A stretch of 23,923 bases of DNA from JAAEQG01 sp023133475 (GTDB lineage: Bacteria; Planctomycetota; Phycisphaerae; UBA1845). Within the stretch, counting starts at the first letter, position 1. Each line of letters begins with the position of its first letter. Location of the stretch: contig DAOVLE010000053.1 of assembly GCA_030631415.1 (NCBI GenBank), positions 1 to 23,923 of the forward strand, given 5' to 3'. The notes beneath the pieces are model-generated. The model saw nothing but the letters and a program-made list of their open reading frames with translations, was not told where the DNA came from and searched no databases. The position numbers and the translations under genes were made by a program. Positions 14,801 through 22,237 of this stretch are shown here, one piece after another.

Positions 14801-15959
14801 CCTCGAACTCTCCGTGCCCCTGCTTGCGATAAAGCACGTTTGGGCCGTAGTTCACCACGTATATGTCCTGCTTGCGATCCTCGTATCCCTCATCCTTGTC
14901 TCGTTCGTAGTCGTAATCGTAGTCGCCAAAGACCACCGCCATGCCCATGTGCGTGTCACCCACGCCGAAGTCGTCGGTGACATCCGTGAATCGCCAGTTC
15001 CCCTCGTTGCGGTAGAGGCGGTTGGCGGAGGCTTCGGGGACAGATGCGCAGTTGGCTACGTATATGTCCAGGTCCCCATCGCTGTCGAAATCACCCAGGG
15101 ACACCGCGCCGCCCACAGTGGGCACATAACGGCGCTGAGCCTCTTCTTCGCTGTAGTCCTCGCGTTTGATTTGCTGGGGAAGTGGTGACGGCGGCGGTGA
15201 CGTGACCGGAGCGGGCAGGCCCAGGTCGGCGGTCACGTCCACGAAGCGGGCCTTGGCGCCGGGATCGGGCACCAGATCGGCGGTCAGCCGAGGAGCTTCG
15301 AGAATGTACGAGTATTGGCTGCGTTCGAGGGCTTCCTGGGTTTTCTCGGACGCGTCGAGGGTATCCTTTACGAGATCGAAGATTTCCTTGTGGCGCTTGA
15401 CGTTGTCCACCTGTCCCATGTCGCGGTAGAGGATCATCAACTGGTAGTGGTAGTTGGGATGCGTGGGGCGCAACTCGACCGCCCGCACCAGAACAGCCAC
15501 CGCCTTTTCTCTCTCCTTGGTCCGTTTATAGCATACGCCCAGGTTGTAGTATGCCCCCGCGCATTGCGGATTGCGTTGGATAACCTGTTCGAGGCAGGCT
15601 ATTGCCTCCGGGATTTGGCCCAGGCGTTTGTAGACGATGCCGGTTACGTAGGTGGCAGCCAGCATTTTCGGGTCGAGTTGCCGGGATTCGTTGAGCAGTT
15701 TGAGTGCCTCGTCGAACTTCTCGCCGCGCATCAAGGTCAAGCCGAGATTGAAACGGTCTATCGCGGAGCCCGGTGCCAACTCGGTGCAGCGGCGGAATTG
15801 CTCTGCTGCCGGCTCGAATTGGGGCGGCGTTTCGGCGTTTTCGTAGTAGGCTCTGCCGAGCAAGCGCCGCGCGTCCAGTTCACCACCGACATCCGGGTTG
15901 GGCGAGGTTGCGAATATGCCACCTGTAACCAACAGAAAGACTACCCCTGTAAAGGTCAT
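11838..15959 (-). CDS. Exported TPR / FG-GAP beta-propeller / ASPIC-UnbV-like protein with a LamG-like insert
   Basis: 1373 aa. ATG 15959 has GGAG 8 nt upstream. A short hydrophobic N-terminus (VVFLLVTGGIFA) suggests export. Residues about 35-200 are TPRs (FEPAAEQFRRCTELAPGS, AYYNLGVCYKRTKEREKAV). FG-GAP calcium loops follow (DFDSDGDLDIYV near 290, DYDHDNDLDIFV near 610, DFDGDNDTDLFI, DFNRDGYPDLLF, DYNNDGWADLML, DLDGDGDEDIAL). A non-propeller segment at about 385-550 (IIFDYQGPDNFKFAGG, later GGRLGLAANHAVTCFDDVVV) looks like a LamG or DUF1080 jelly roll. An ASPIC/UnbV-like segment is near 900-970 (HWVTIRLVGKKVNRNGYGA, HFGLG, WPNGQAQN). The last 400 residues are a conserved-looking C-terminal region (LPPGWVRDFIFYADGWVKDG) of unknown role. 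It is likely a periplasmic or surface scaffold or binding protein; no catalytic residues were identified. The stop codon TAG is contributed by repeat R3. Confidence 0.93.
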   Translation of the reverse strand: MTFTGVVFLLVTGGIFATSPNPDVGGELDARRLLGRAYYENAETPPQFEPAAEQFRRCTELAPGSAIDRFNLGLTLMRGEKFDEALKLLNESRQLDPKMLAATYVTGIVYKRLGQIPEAIACLEQVIQRNPQCAGAYYNLGVCYKRTKEREKAVAVLVRAVELRPTHPNYHYQLMILYRDMGQVDNVKRHKEIFDLVKDTLDASEKTQEALERSQYSYILEAPRLTADLVPDPGAKARFVDVTADLGLPAPVTSPPPSPLPQQIKREDYSEEEAQRRYVPTVGGAVSLGDFDSDGDLDIYVANCASVPEASANRLYRNEGNWRFTDVTDDFGVGDTHMGMAVVFGDYDYDYERDKDEGYEDRKQDIYVVNYGPNVLYRKQGHGEFEVGGLETDTDNGVALLKLDAPLPEMVEIVAEIKSQEVPELRNNGFIIFDYQGPDNFKFAGGKFKSALPQPSDTDAASGMSCWVIGHYDGSWVNDVHLNEGIPAGQFNTINLRLKGSVAAIVDAGENIEKVSHDFGKPITGGRLGLAANHAVTCFDDVVVREPARDATATDIPAKVLFEETFKDGSAARFQEISGTWKVLNWKYEEVSEHARVQEPQFGRKAVFMDYDHDNDLDIFVVNSVELFLPPETEAFALPADFPGQFNTLLRNNGNGIFTVQTDEARLLVDCSQTVDVLFTDFDGDNDTDLFIVNANAPSLLFLNARMGKFDLKGSFSPPLGKDGRTAAERDFNRDGYPDLLFATGNQLYLYTNDGQANFTGRPLELPATLAAGGVGRIDILDYNNDGWADLMLGGADGNALALMAGLGPNQFHDVSKLVGLETEFGKIADFDIADLDGDGDEDIALLTRDRGLHLLRNDGGNKGHWVTIRLVGKKVNRNGYGALVEIAGGGHYQKQTAADGWVHFGLGNLEGVDIIRATWPNGQAQNLVRPSINGEVPFEQYVKVSTSCGFLYAYNGRGFELINEILGIGPLGVPMSPGVYYPIDNTELTKIEARQFAPRDGFYELRLTEELNETTYADQITLRVVDHPAELELIPNEKFQDPPPDDKFFAVGDHRRPVSAVDDRGVDVLPLILEHDGRFPTFPLVGQYDGLAQPHALVIDLGDLSGADRIMLYLDSWIYWSESSVSMAIGQDPRYELTPLKLEVRDAQGRWHTAIESVGLPTSKGIIIPEDLTGRFLCDDYHIRFSTTMCVFFDRIFVSTHDQADRCRMVELPVAHADLHYRGFSSMIRDEFGFERFNYADVSLTGSWNPPGGCLTRYGMVTELLHRVDDRYVIFGPGDELAMRFDASSLPNLPPGWVRDFIFYADGWVKDGDLNTKFSETVTPLPFHAMSTYPYPADEHYPDTPKHRRYLETYNTRRAAITVGRLSPVEAR

Positions 15960-15988
15960 ATCAATGCTCCAATGGTTAAGCGTCCTGT

Positions 15989-16077
15989 GGCGGGTGGAAT
16001 CCGCCCTACACCTTTCATACGTAGGGCGGGTTTCACCCGCCTTGTTTGCATCCCGCGGCGGGTGAAACCCGCCCTAC
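15989..16077. repeat. REP-like repeat R3, three arms between the two FG-GAP genes
   Basis: Three alternating arms: GGCGGGTGGAATCCGCCCTA (15989), GTAGGGCGGGTTTCACCCGC (16021) and GGCGGGTGAAACCCGCCCTA (16057). Neighbouring arms are inverted, so several mutually exclusive hairpins can form. They lie between the stop of the upstream FG-GAP gene (16174) and the start of the next (15959). The rest of this 214-bp gap shows no gene. Confidence 0.88.
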
Positions 16078-16173
16078 ACCCTGGGAAGAGCGTCCCCGCC
16101 ACCGCAAGCCAACGCGCTCCCCTACGGGTCGCCGCTAAACACTCAACACCCCGTCTAACCGATAGCTTCCTCT

Positions 16174-19074
16174 TCAATCCACCCATACTCGCGCCAGATC
16201 GGTATCGACCGGGTCCTCCAACCCGCGCAAGCCCTTAATGTACTCGATTAACTCTGCCTTGTCGTCGGACTTGGCGTGGAGTTCCAGGCGAATCTTCAAC
16301 TCTTCCCGGTTCGGATACTCCTTGCGGCCCCGTTCCCAGGCATCGCGGGCTTTGGACAGGTTTTCCTCGAATCCCTGCTCGCGGTTCTTGACGTAAGAGT
16401 CGCCCAAACCAACATAGCCCAGCGCGAAATAGTCGCGCTGCTTCTCGGGCGGCAGCTTCTTCTGCATCGCGATCAACTCGGTAAAGTCGATAATCGCCAG
16501 CGGGGCATGGTTCAGCTTCCGAGGCCAATGCAGGTGGTTCATCCCCCGGATGAACTTCGCGGTCCAACAGCCCGAGTCGATGTCCGTAAGGATAATATCG
16601 AGCTCCGCCAGAGACTTGTTCGAGAGTTTGCCCTGGCTGACGATCCCCAGCTTGGGATAGGGCATCTTGTCCACATAAGCGAGTGCCTTGTTCAGCCGCG
16701 GCATGACCACCTTGGGATGCTTCTCCGTCAGGGCCTCAAAGAAGCGGATCGACTGATCGAATTGCTCGCTTCCGTACCGGCGGATAAGCATCCGGTAGGT
16801 GTTGGAATACAGCAGGGCATTGGGGTCCAGGTGGATCGCCTGCTCCAACTGATTCAAGGCGGTGTCCTTACGCCCGTTGGCATCGAGCAGCATGGCGAAA
16901 TCGTAGCGAAGTTTGGGATCGTCGGGACGCTCTTTGAGATGCTTCTGAAAGTCTAAAAAGAGTTGCTTGAACTTGAGCGTACTACGCCAGTCGACCGGTT
17001 TGAGTTCTTCCGCCGGTGTGGCGTTGGCCTGCTCCTTAAGCCGCTTCAGCTCCATCTTCAAGGCAGCGATTTCAGCCTCTCGGATCACCTTGCGCTCCTC
17101 GAGCACCTCCGGCGGGGTGTTCTCGGTGAACTTGAGGAGCCGGTTGGGTTTGACGTTCTCAAACTTCTGCACGTACCCGGTAGGCCAACGGATTTCCATG
17201 GAGTCGATGTTCTGACATTGCCCCAGCCCGAAATGCAGCCGGAACGGGCACTGGCAATGCCCGCCGTTGCCACCGTAGACCTCGCGGATCATCATGCGCC
17301 CCTGACAGTGCAGGATGACGCGCGTGCCGATCGCGTTGCGGCTGCAGTTGGTGCCGGTCAACTCGAGTTGCAACCAATTGTTCTTGTTGCCGATGTCGTT
17401 GCGGTAGAAGGAGCTGATCTGGCCTTGGTTGGAGATGTAGACGTCCAGGTCGCCGTCGTTGTCGAAGTCGGCGATGGCCAGCCCCCGCCCGTCGCGAATG
17501 TCCGCCAGCCCGATCTCGGCAGCCACCTCCTTGAACACCTCGTTGCCCTCGTTGCGCCACACCCGCGAACCCTCATAACCAGAAAAGGTCGAGTCGCCCA
17601 TGTAAGGCCAATTGTGCGCGTCTATCGGATCGAACCCAGCCTGAGTCACCTCGGTGGCTAACTTGGTGAAGTACTCGTCGTCCTTGTTGGCGGAGATGTA
17701 GCCGTCCGCCACCATGATGTCCAGGTCACCGTCGTTGTCGAAGTCCCAGAACTTGCCGGCCCAGCACCAGCCCCCGTCGTACACCTCGACCTGCTTGGCG
17801 ATATCGGTGAAGGTCTTGTCGCCCATGTTGCGGTAAAGCTGGTTGCCTTCTTTCACGTATTCCTTGGTCCAGATGTTGCTCACATACAGATCAAGCCACC
17901 CGTCGTTGTTGAAGTCGCCGAACTCGATGTTCATGCCCTTATAGGTATCGTGGCCTATGGCTTCGTCGGAGACGTCGGTGAAGGTTCCGTCGGGGTTGGC
18001 CCGGTAGAAGATGTCTTGGCCGAAGTCGTTGGCATTGACCAAGTCCTGGTCCCCGTCGTTGTCATAGTCGGCGGCACCGGTGTCGAGGGTCCATCCGGAG
18101 TCGTCCACCCCCAACTCCTTGCCGACGCTGGTGAAGGTTCCGTCTCCGTTGTTGCGGTAGAGGACGTTGGCTCCGGCATCGCGGGCGGTCTCGAAATCCT
18201 CGTGCATCTGCCGCGAATCCTCCAAGGCCCATAGGTGCACGTAGCGGAAGTAGTTTCCGATGTACAGGTCGATATCGCCGTCACCGTCGTAGTCGAACCA
18301 GAGGCCGGCGTTGCCGTTTCCCGGATCGCCCACTCCGGCTTTTTCGGTCACGTCCGTGAAGGTGCCGTCCCCGTTGGCACGGTAGAGGATGTTCGGGCCC
18401 CACTTGATGATGTAGAGGTCCATGTGCCCGTCGTTGTCGTAGTCGCCCCAGATGGCGTCCATGGAGGTTCCGCGATTCTCGTGCACGGTCAGCACATCCT
18501 TGCCCTTCTTGACCGTGTAGGCGTATCCGACACAGGTCACTCGCCATTGTTTGCCGGGCACTTCGGGAAAGACGGTCTCTTCCTGCCCGTTGAGGGTCAG
18601 GTTGTGCTTGAGCAGTTCCTGCCGCAAGGCTTCGGAGAGGACGCCCTTGTCCAGGTCCTCTTGAAACTTTGTGCTCATGGAGAACAGCAGCGGCTGATAG
18701 TTAGGCCCATCCACGCCCGCCTGGACCGCCACATCGGTGAACTTCATGTTCCCGTCGTTGCGGAAAAGCTTGTTGGGCTTATCCAGCCGTGAGCTGACCA
18801 CGTACAGGTCGATGTCGCCGTCGTGGTCGTAGTCCGCCGCCGTCACCGACGCGCCGACTGAAGCCATCCACGACATGATGCAGTCCAGCTTGGGGTCCAA
18901 GACGCACTTGTGGTGCCGGAAAAGGACGCCAGCCTCGGCGGCGATCTCCACAAATGCCTTGGGTTGTGGTTTGCTGTCGGCGGCGTAGCCGGGGCTTACG
19001 CATCCCAGTATTGTCAGCCCCACCATCCAGGGTGCGATGAAAGCAAAAGTACGGAACTTTGTGGTATTGTGCAT
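16174..19074 (-). CDS. Exported FG-GAP beta-propeller / ASPIC-UnbV protein with C-terminal TPR region
   Basis: 966 aa. ATG 19074 is preceded by AAGGGGGG at 6 nt. The N-terminal hydrophobic segment ends GCVSPGYAADS. Cleavage after GYA by signal peptidase I is likeliest; a lipobox reading around LGC is weaker because Leu occupies -2. Residues about 70-560 carry at least six FG-GAP/VCBS blades with DxDxDGxxD loops (DYDHDGDIDLYV, DYDNDGHMDLYI, DYDGDGDIDLYI, DFNNDGWLDLYV, DFDNDGDLDIMV, DFDNDGDLDVYI) and linkers of the type LYRNNGDGTFT. About 575-660 is ASPIC/UnbV (NNWLQLELTGTNCSRNAIGT, HFGLG, IRWPTGYVQ). A charged helix follows (665-695), then TPR-like helices to the C-terminus. It belongs with the CRTAC1/FG-GAP family; its ligand is unknown. 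It lies upstream of, and in the same direction as, the 1373-aa protein, with a repeat-filled 214-bp gap, so co-transcription is possible. Confidence 0.94.
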   Translation of the reverse strand: MHNTTKFRTFAFIAPWMVGLTILGCVSPGYAADSKPQPKAFVEIAAEAGVLFRHHKCVLDPKLDCIMSWMASVGASVTAADYDHDGDIDLYVVSSRLDKPNKLFRNDGNMKFTDVAVQAGVDGPNYQPLLFSMSTKFQEDLDKGVLSEALRQELLKHNLTLNGQEETVFPEVPGKQWRVTCVGYAYTVKKGKDVLTVHENRGTSMDAIWGDYDNDGHMDLYIIKWGPNILYRANGDGTFTDVTEKAGVGDPGNGNAGLWFDYDGDGDIDLYIGNYFRYVHLWALEDSRQMHEDFETARDAGANVLYRNNGDGTFTSVGKELGVDDSGWTLDTGAADYDNDGDQDLVNANDFGQDIFYRANPDGTFTDVSDEAIGHDTYKGMNIEFGDFNNDGWLDLYVSNIWTKEYVKEGNQLYRNMGDKTFTDIAKQVEVYDGGWCWAGKFWDFDNDGDLDIMVADGYISANKDDEYFTKLATEVTQAGFDPIDAHNWPYMGDSTFSGYEGSRVWRNEGNEVFKEVAAEIGLADIRDGRGLAIADFDNDGDLDVYISNQGQISSFYRNDIGNKNNWLQLELTGTNCSRNAIGTRVILHCQGRMMIREVYGGNGGHCQCPFRLHFGLGQCQNIDSMEIRWPTGYVQKFENVKPNRLLKFTENTPPEVLEERKVIREAEIAALKMELKRLKEQANATPAEELKPVDWRSTLKFKQLFLDFQKHLKERPDDPKLRYDFAMLLDANGRKDTALNQLEQAIHLDPNALLYSNTYRMLIRRYGSEQFDQSIRFFEALTEKHPKVVMPRLNKALAYVDKMPYPKLGIVSQGKLSNKSLAELDIILTDIDSGCWTAKFIRGMNHLHWPRKLNHAPLAIIDFTELIAMQKKLPPEKQRDYFALGYVGLGDSYVKNREQGFEENLSKARDAWERGRKEYPNREELKIRLELHAKSDDKAELIEYIKGLRGLEDPVDTDLARVWVD

Positions 19075-19169
19075 GGGTAACCCCCCTTAATGACCTAGTG
19101 CCTGTGTCTGACGGGTTTCGCCCGCCTTTTGTACTTAAGCCGCATTGATCAGTGCCGCGTCTGGGGTGG

Positions 19170-19255
19170 CCCAATGTAGCGTCACCCCTTGTGGGTGGCG
19201 AAAAACAAGGGTGCGCCGCCCACAAGGGGCGACGCTACAGACTAAATCGACAGCC
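19170..19255. repeat. Palindromic repeat R2, copy B
   Basis: The 86-bp twin of 11583-11668 in the same orientation with a single base difference. Its core hairpin (19175-19239) has arms TGTAGCGTCACCCCTTGTGG and CCACAAGGGGCGACGCTACA. It lies in the divergent gap between the FG-GAP gene and the RND exporter. Confidence 0.9.
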
Positions 19256-19275
19256 GCTAAAGCGATGGGCCACCC
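19251..19275. repeat. R1 half-element, inverted relative to 11534-11558
   Basis: The 25-bp arm starting CAGCCGCTAAAGCGATGGG is the exact reverse complement of 11534-11558 and corresponds to the right arm of R1 at 23720-23800. It is joined directly to R2 copy B, as R1 copy B is joined to R2 copy A. Confidence 0.8.
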
Positions 19276-19281
19276 GCCCGC

Positions 19282-19310
19282 TTGACGCTTTGCCGACGGT
19301 GTTCTAGGGT
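19282..19310 (+). promoter_or_regulatory. Candidate sigma70-type promoter of the RND exporter operon
   Basis: TTGACG (19282-19287), a 17-base spacer, then TAGGGT (19305-19310). The -35 matches five of six and the -10 keeps the key T, A and final T. Transcription would start near 19317, downstream of the ATG at 19311, which supports the ATG at 19362 as the start. Sequence only; planctomycete promoters are poorly defined. Confidence 0.4.
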
Positions 19311-19361
19311 ATGAGTTGTGGACTCGTTCGTCAAGATTCACAGCTTTCCCGGATACTGCTG

Positions 19362-21704
19362 ATGCGCCGATACTTTTGCCTGGTCACGTCACACCCGCTC
19401 CCCATACTGGCTGTTGTGGGGTTGGTGGCTTTGGTGCTGGGCCTGTTCATGCTCCGGCTCACCCGCGAGACCAGCCCGGACGCCTTTATCCCCCAAGACC
19501 ATCCCGCATTGACGTTGAAGCGGCAGATCGACGAGCGTTTCGGGCTGACCGATCCGCTGGTGGTCGGGGTGATTCGGGACGCAAAGCACGGTATTTTCGT
19601 CCCGCACACGCTCAAGCTGATCCGTGGCCTCACCCGCGGAATCCAGGAATTGCCCGGCATCGAGCCTGGTGACGTGATGAGCTTGGCCACCGAGTCCGGT
19701 GTGTACTTCGAGGATGGCGTGCCCGGGTTCGAGTTGCTGCTGCGGGACATTCCCGAAGATCGCAGCAGCCTGGACACGCTGAAAGCCGACATCTTCGAAT
19801 ATGAACTCTACCGCGGCACGCTGGTGGCTGAGGACGGATCGGCGGCGTGCATCATCATTCGGCAGAAGGATGACGAGCAAGCCGAGGTGCTGTATCGCCG
19901 ACTCGCCAAGCTGGTGGACGAGTTTCCCACGGATGACGAGCGGCTGGTGGTCGCCGGCGAGGCAGCCGTCCGCACCTATATGGGCAAAGCCGTCTCCGAT
20001 GATGCCCTGCGGATGAACTTCATCTGCCCGGTGGTCATGGCATTGCTCATCATTCTGGCTTACCGGACGTTGCGTGGGACGGTGCTTCCGCTTTGCGTCA
20101 TTGGTGGTGCGTCTGCCATGGCGTTGGGGCTGATGAGCGTCTGCGGCGTGCCGGTCTATATCGTGACCAACGGTATCTTTGTCATCATCATGGCGCTGGG
20201 CGTAGCCGACTCGCTGCACATCGTCGGCCAATACTACGAGGAGCAGCTTATTCCGAGCAACCGGAGCAAGCAGGAATTGATCGTCGATGCGTGTCTGGCT
20301 TTGTGGTATCCGGTGCTGATCACTACGCTGACGGACATCGCCGGGTTTCTGGCTTTGTGGATGGTTGGTGTAATGCCGCCGATCCGGTTCTTCGGCCTGT
20401 TCACCTGTGCCGGTGTGCTGGGGGCGTTGATCTATTCCTATACGGTCATCCCCGCCGGGCTGATGCTGGTGCCGCTCAAGATGAGCCGGGCATTCCTCAA
20501 ACGCAAAGAGGCGACAGAAAAGAGCACGCATCTGGACGCCCTGGGGCAGTTCATGGGCCGACTTGGTGCGTTTGCCTTTCGCCGGTGTGGCCTGGTGCTG
20601 GGTGTTGGGGTGGCGTTGATCGCGTTGGCTGTGTGGGGCGCGACGAAAATGATCGTCAACGACGCCCGTATCCTGGCTTTCAAGGACCATCACCCCATCG
20701 TGCAAGCCACCCGCACACTTAACGATCGGTTCGACGGCACCAGCCAACTGAACATCGTGATCACCGCCCAAAAAAAGGGGGCGTTTCTTCAGCCCGAGGC
20801 ACTACACCGGATCGAAGAACTGGAGACGTTCACCGAGACCCTGCCGTACGTCGGAGGAACGCACTCGCCGTCCGGATGGGTCAAGCGTGCTCATCAGAAG
20901 CTGAACGACGAAAACCCCGCCTATTATGTCATACCCGAAGACCCCTTCGACACACAGTTTTATCTTGATGTGCTGTGGACTGACACTTCGCCGATGGCCC
21001 GGTCGCTCCGCGAGGTGATCGACGAGACCTACACCCAGGCCAACCTGATCGTCCGCATGAAGAGCAGCGAGTTTATCCACGAGCGCGAGGTCATCACACG
21101 GCTGCAAGCCTACCTCGACGAGCACTTCGGGGACGGGCCGCTCAAGGCGCAGATTGCCGGCAGGGTTAATCTGGATTATCACTGGTTGCAATTGATCCGC
21201 ACGACCCACATCAGGAGCGTCTGTTTCTCCTTCGCGTGTGTTCTGTTGCTGACCGGTTTGATGTTCCGTTCGTTGGCGGCTGGTGTGCTCTGCACGCTGA
21301 CGGTTGGCATCGCGGTGCTGGTGAACTATGCCATCATGGGTTTTGGCGACATTCCGCTGGGGGTTGGCACGTCGATGTTTGCGAGCATTGCGATTGGTGC
21401 GGGGGTCAACTTCCCGATCCACCTGCTCGATCGTTTGCGGGTCGAGTTCCGCGATCGGCAAGCCGACCCTGCCGTGGTGTTTCGGCGGACGCTGGCTTTT
21501 ACCGGGCGGGCGTTGTTCTTTACCGCCTTTGTGGTTGCGATTGGGTTTGGCCTTCTTTGTGTTTCGGAGTTTCGCACGCTGGTGCGGTTTGGTCTGATGG
21601 TTGGGATGGGCATGGTGGCCAGCTTTGTGACCAGTGTCACCCTGTTGCCCGCGGTTGTGGCGGTGTTTAAGCCGCGTTTTGTGTTCGGCCGATCCGGTGA
21701 TTAA
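19362..21704 (+). CDS. RND/MMPL-superfamily exporter
   Basis: 780 aa from ATG 19362. The frame could begin at 19311, but the family usually starts close to MRRY before the first TM, and a candidate promoter places the transcript start after 19311. It is an internally duplicated membrane protein: TM1 (ILAVVGLVALVLGLFML), a periplasmic loop beginning TSPDAFIPQDHPALTLKRQ, a bundle of TMs with IIMALGVADSLHIVGQYYEE, then a second half with TM7 (LGVGVALIALAVWGA), a second loop (FKDHHPIVQATRTLNDRF) and a final bundle with SIAIGAGVNFPIHLLDRLR. This is the pattern of 'predicted RND superfamily exporter' proteins (COG1033), related to MmpL and hopanoid or lipid transporters. The substrate cannot be read; lipids or envelope precursors are typical for relatives. 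It is followed after 23 bp by the YedF-like gene. Confidence 0.92.
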   Translation: MRRYFCLVTSHPLPILAVVGLVALVLGLFMLRLTRETSPDAFIPQDHPALTLKRQIDERFGLTDPLVVGVIRDAKHGIFVPHTLKLIRGLTRGIQELPGIEPGDVMSLATESGVYFEDGVPGFELLLRDIPEDRSSLDTLKADIFEYELYRGTLVAEDGSAACIIIRQKDDEQAEVLYRRLAKLVDEFPTDDERLVVAGEAAVRTYMGKAVSDDALRMNFICPVVMALLIILAYRTLRGTVLPLCVIGGASAMALGLMSVCGVPVYIVTNGIFVIIMALGVADSLHIVGQYYEEQLIPSNRSKQELIVDACLALWYPVLITTLTDIAGFLALWMVGVMPPIRFFGLFTCAGVLGALIYSYTVIPAGLMLVPLKMSRAFLKRKEATEKSTHLDALGQFMGRLGAFAFRRCGLVLGVGVALIALAVWGATKMIVNDARILAFKDHHPIVQATRTLNDRFDGTSQLNIVITAQKKGAFLQPEALHRIEELETFTETLPYVGGTHSPSGWVKRAHQKLNDENPAYYVIPEDPFDTQFYLDVLWTDTSPMARSLREVIDETYTQANLIVRMKSSEFIHEREVITRLQAYLDEHFGDGPLKAQIAGRVNLDYHWLQLIRTTHIRSVCFSFACVLLLTGLMFRSLAAGVLCTLTVGIAVLVNYAIMGFGDIPLGVGTSMFASIAIGAGVNFPIHLLDRLRVEFRDRQADPAVVFRRTLAFTGRALFFTAFVVAIGFGLLCVSEFRTLVRFGLMVGMGMVASFVTSVTLLPAVVAVFKPRFVFGRSGD

Positions 21705-21727
21705 CCTCTAACGACAAGGAACAAAGT

Positions 21728-22060
21728 ATGAAAACCGTGCTGGTGCTCAACAATACTCAGATGGGCCAGGGGGACGCCGATCTGGGTCGAAAGCTTCTGG
21801 GTAGCTGCCTGCGCAAGCTGAACCGCTTTCCCAACATCGAATCCGTGGTGCTTTACAATGCCGGGATCAAACTGGCCACCAAGGGCTCGCCGTTTGCCCC
21901 GGAGTTGCACCAGCTTCAGGAGAATGGCGTTGACATTCTGGTTTGCGGAACCTGTGTGGAACACTACGGGTTGGGGGATCAGATCATTTTCGACCGGGTC
22001 AGCAACATGGACGAAATCCTCGCAACGCTGGACACCGCCGAAAAGGTGATCACGCTATAG
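21728..22060 (+). CDS. YedF/DsrE-like sulfurtransferase-family protein (no TusA domain)
   Basis: 110 aa, complete. AAGGA lies 8 nt before the ATG. It starts KTVLVLNNTQMGQGDADLG, has ESVVLYNAGIKLATKGS in the middle and VDILVCGTCVEHYGLGDQ with a CxxC at 73-76, then VSNMDEILATLDTAEKVI. These are the landmarks of the C-terminal DsrE-like domain of 'selenium metabolism protein YedF'. The usual N-terminal TusA/SirA domain (about 80 aa with a CPxP motif) is missing; there is no room for it since the exporter gene ends 23 bp upstream. The likely role is handling sulfane sulfur or selenium on a cysteine, inferred from the family. Probably co-transcribed with the exporter. The stop is immediately followed by repeat R3. 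Confidence 0.88.
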   Translation: MKTVLVLNNTQMGQGDADLGRKLLGSCLRKLNRFPNIESVVLYNAGIKLATKGSPFAPELHQLQENGVDILVCGTCVEHYGLGDQIIFDRVSNMDEILATLDTAEKVITL

Positions 22061-22111
22061 TAGGGTGGGTTCCACCCGCCTTTGTGGCGCGGCGGGTGGA
22101 ACCCGCCCTAC
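22060..22111. repeat. REP-like repeat R3, inverted pair after the YedF-like gene
   Basis: GTAGGGTGGGTTCCACCCGC (from 22060) and GGCGGGTGGAACCCGCCCTA (from 22091) face each other across 10 bp and would fold into one long hairpin. The first base overlaps the last base of the stop codon. Confidence 0.88.
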
Positions 22112-22126
22112 TTTTCTGTAAGAAAT

Positions 22127-22212
22127 ATGGAAAATGAAGAATGGAAAATGCAGGGATGTAACACTGCCAATTCCGCATTTTCCATTTTCCATTTCCCATT
22201 TCCCATTTCCCC
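22127..22212. repeat. Inverted heptamer repeat R5 (ATGGAAA / TTTCCAT)
   Basis: Left arm 22127-22151 (ATGGAAAATGAAGAATGG...) and right arm 22175-22212 (GCATTTTCCATTTTCCATTT...) are near-perfect reverse complements around a 23-bp loop. The right arm is a 7-bp tandem repeat (TTTCCAT with TTTTCCA variants). It lies between the YedF-like and glycosyltransferase genes and in frame with the latter. Confidence 0.85.
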
Positions 22213-22237
22213 CGTTCGCTTTTGGGTGGTTGCATCC

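Noticed and set aside
16174..19074. The 966-aa protein as a lipoprotein
   Set aside because: The only candidate Cys (ILGC) has Leu at -2, which is unusual, and a good signal peptidase I site (GYA) lies just after it. Left undecided but not called.
19389..20771. A 460-codon open frame on the minus strand opposite the exporter
   Set aside because: It is antisense to a well-recognised membrane protein, is rich in His, Gln, Arg and Asp as expected for the shadow of hydrophobic codons, and has no recognisable domain.
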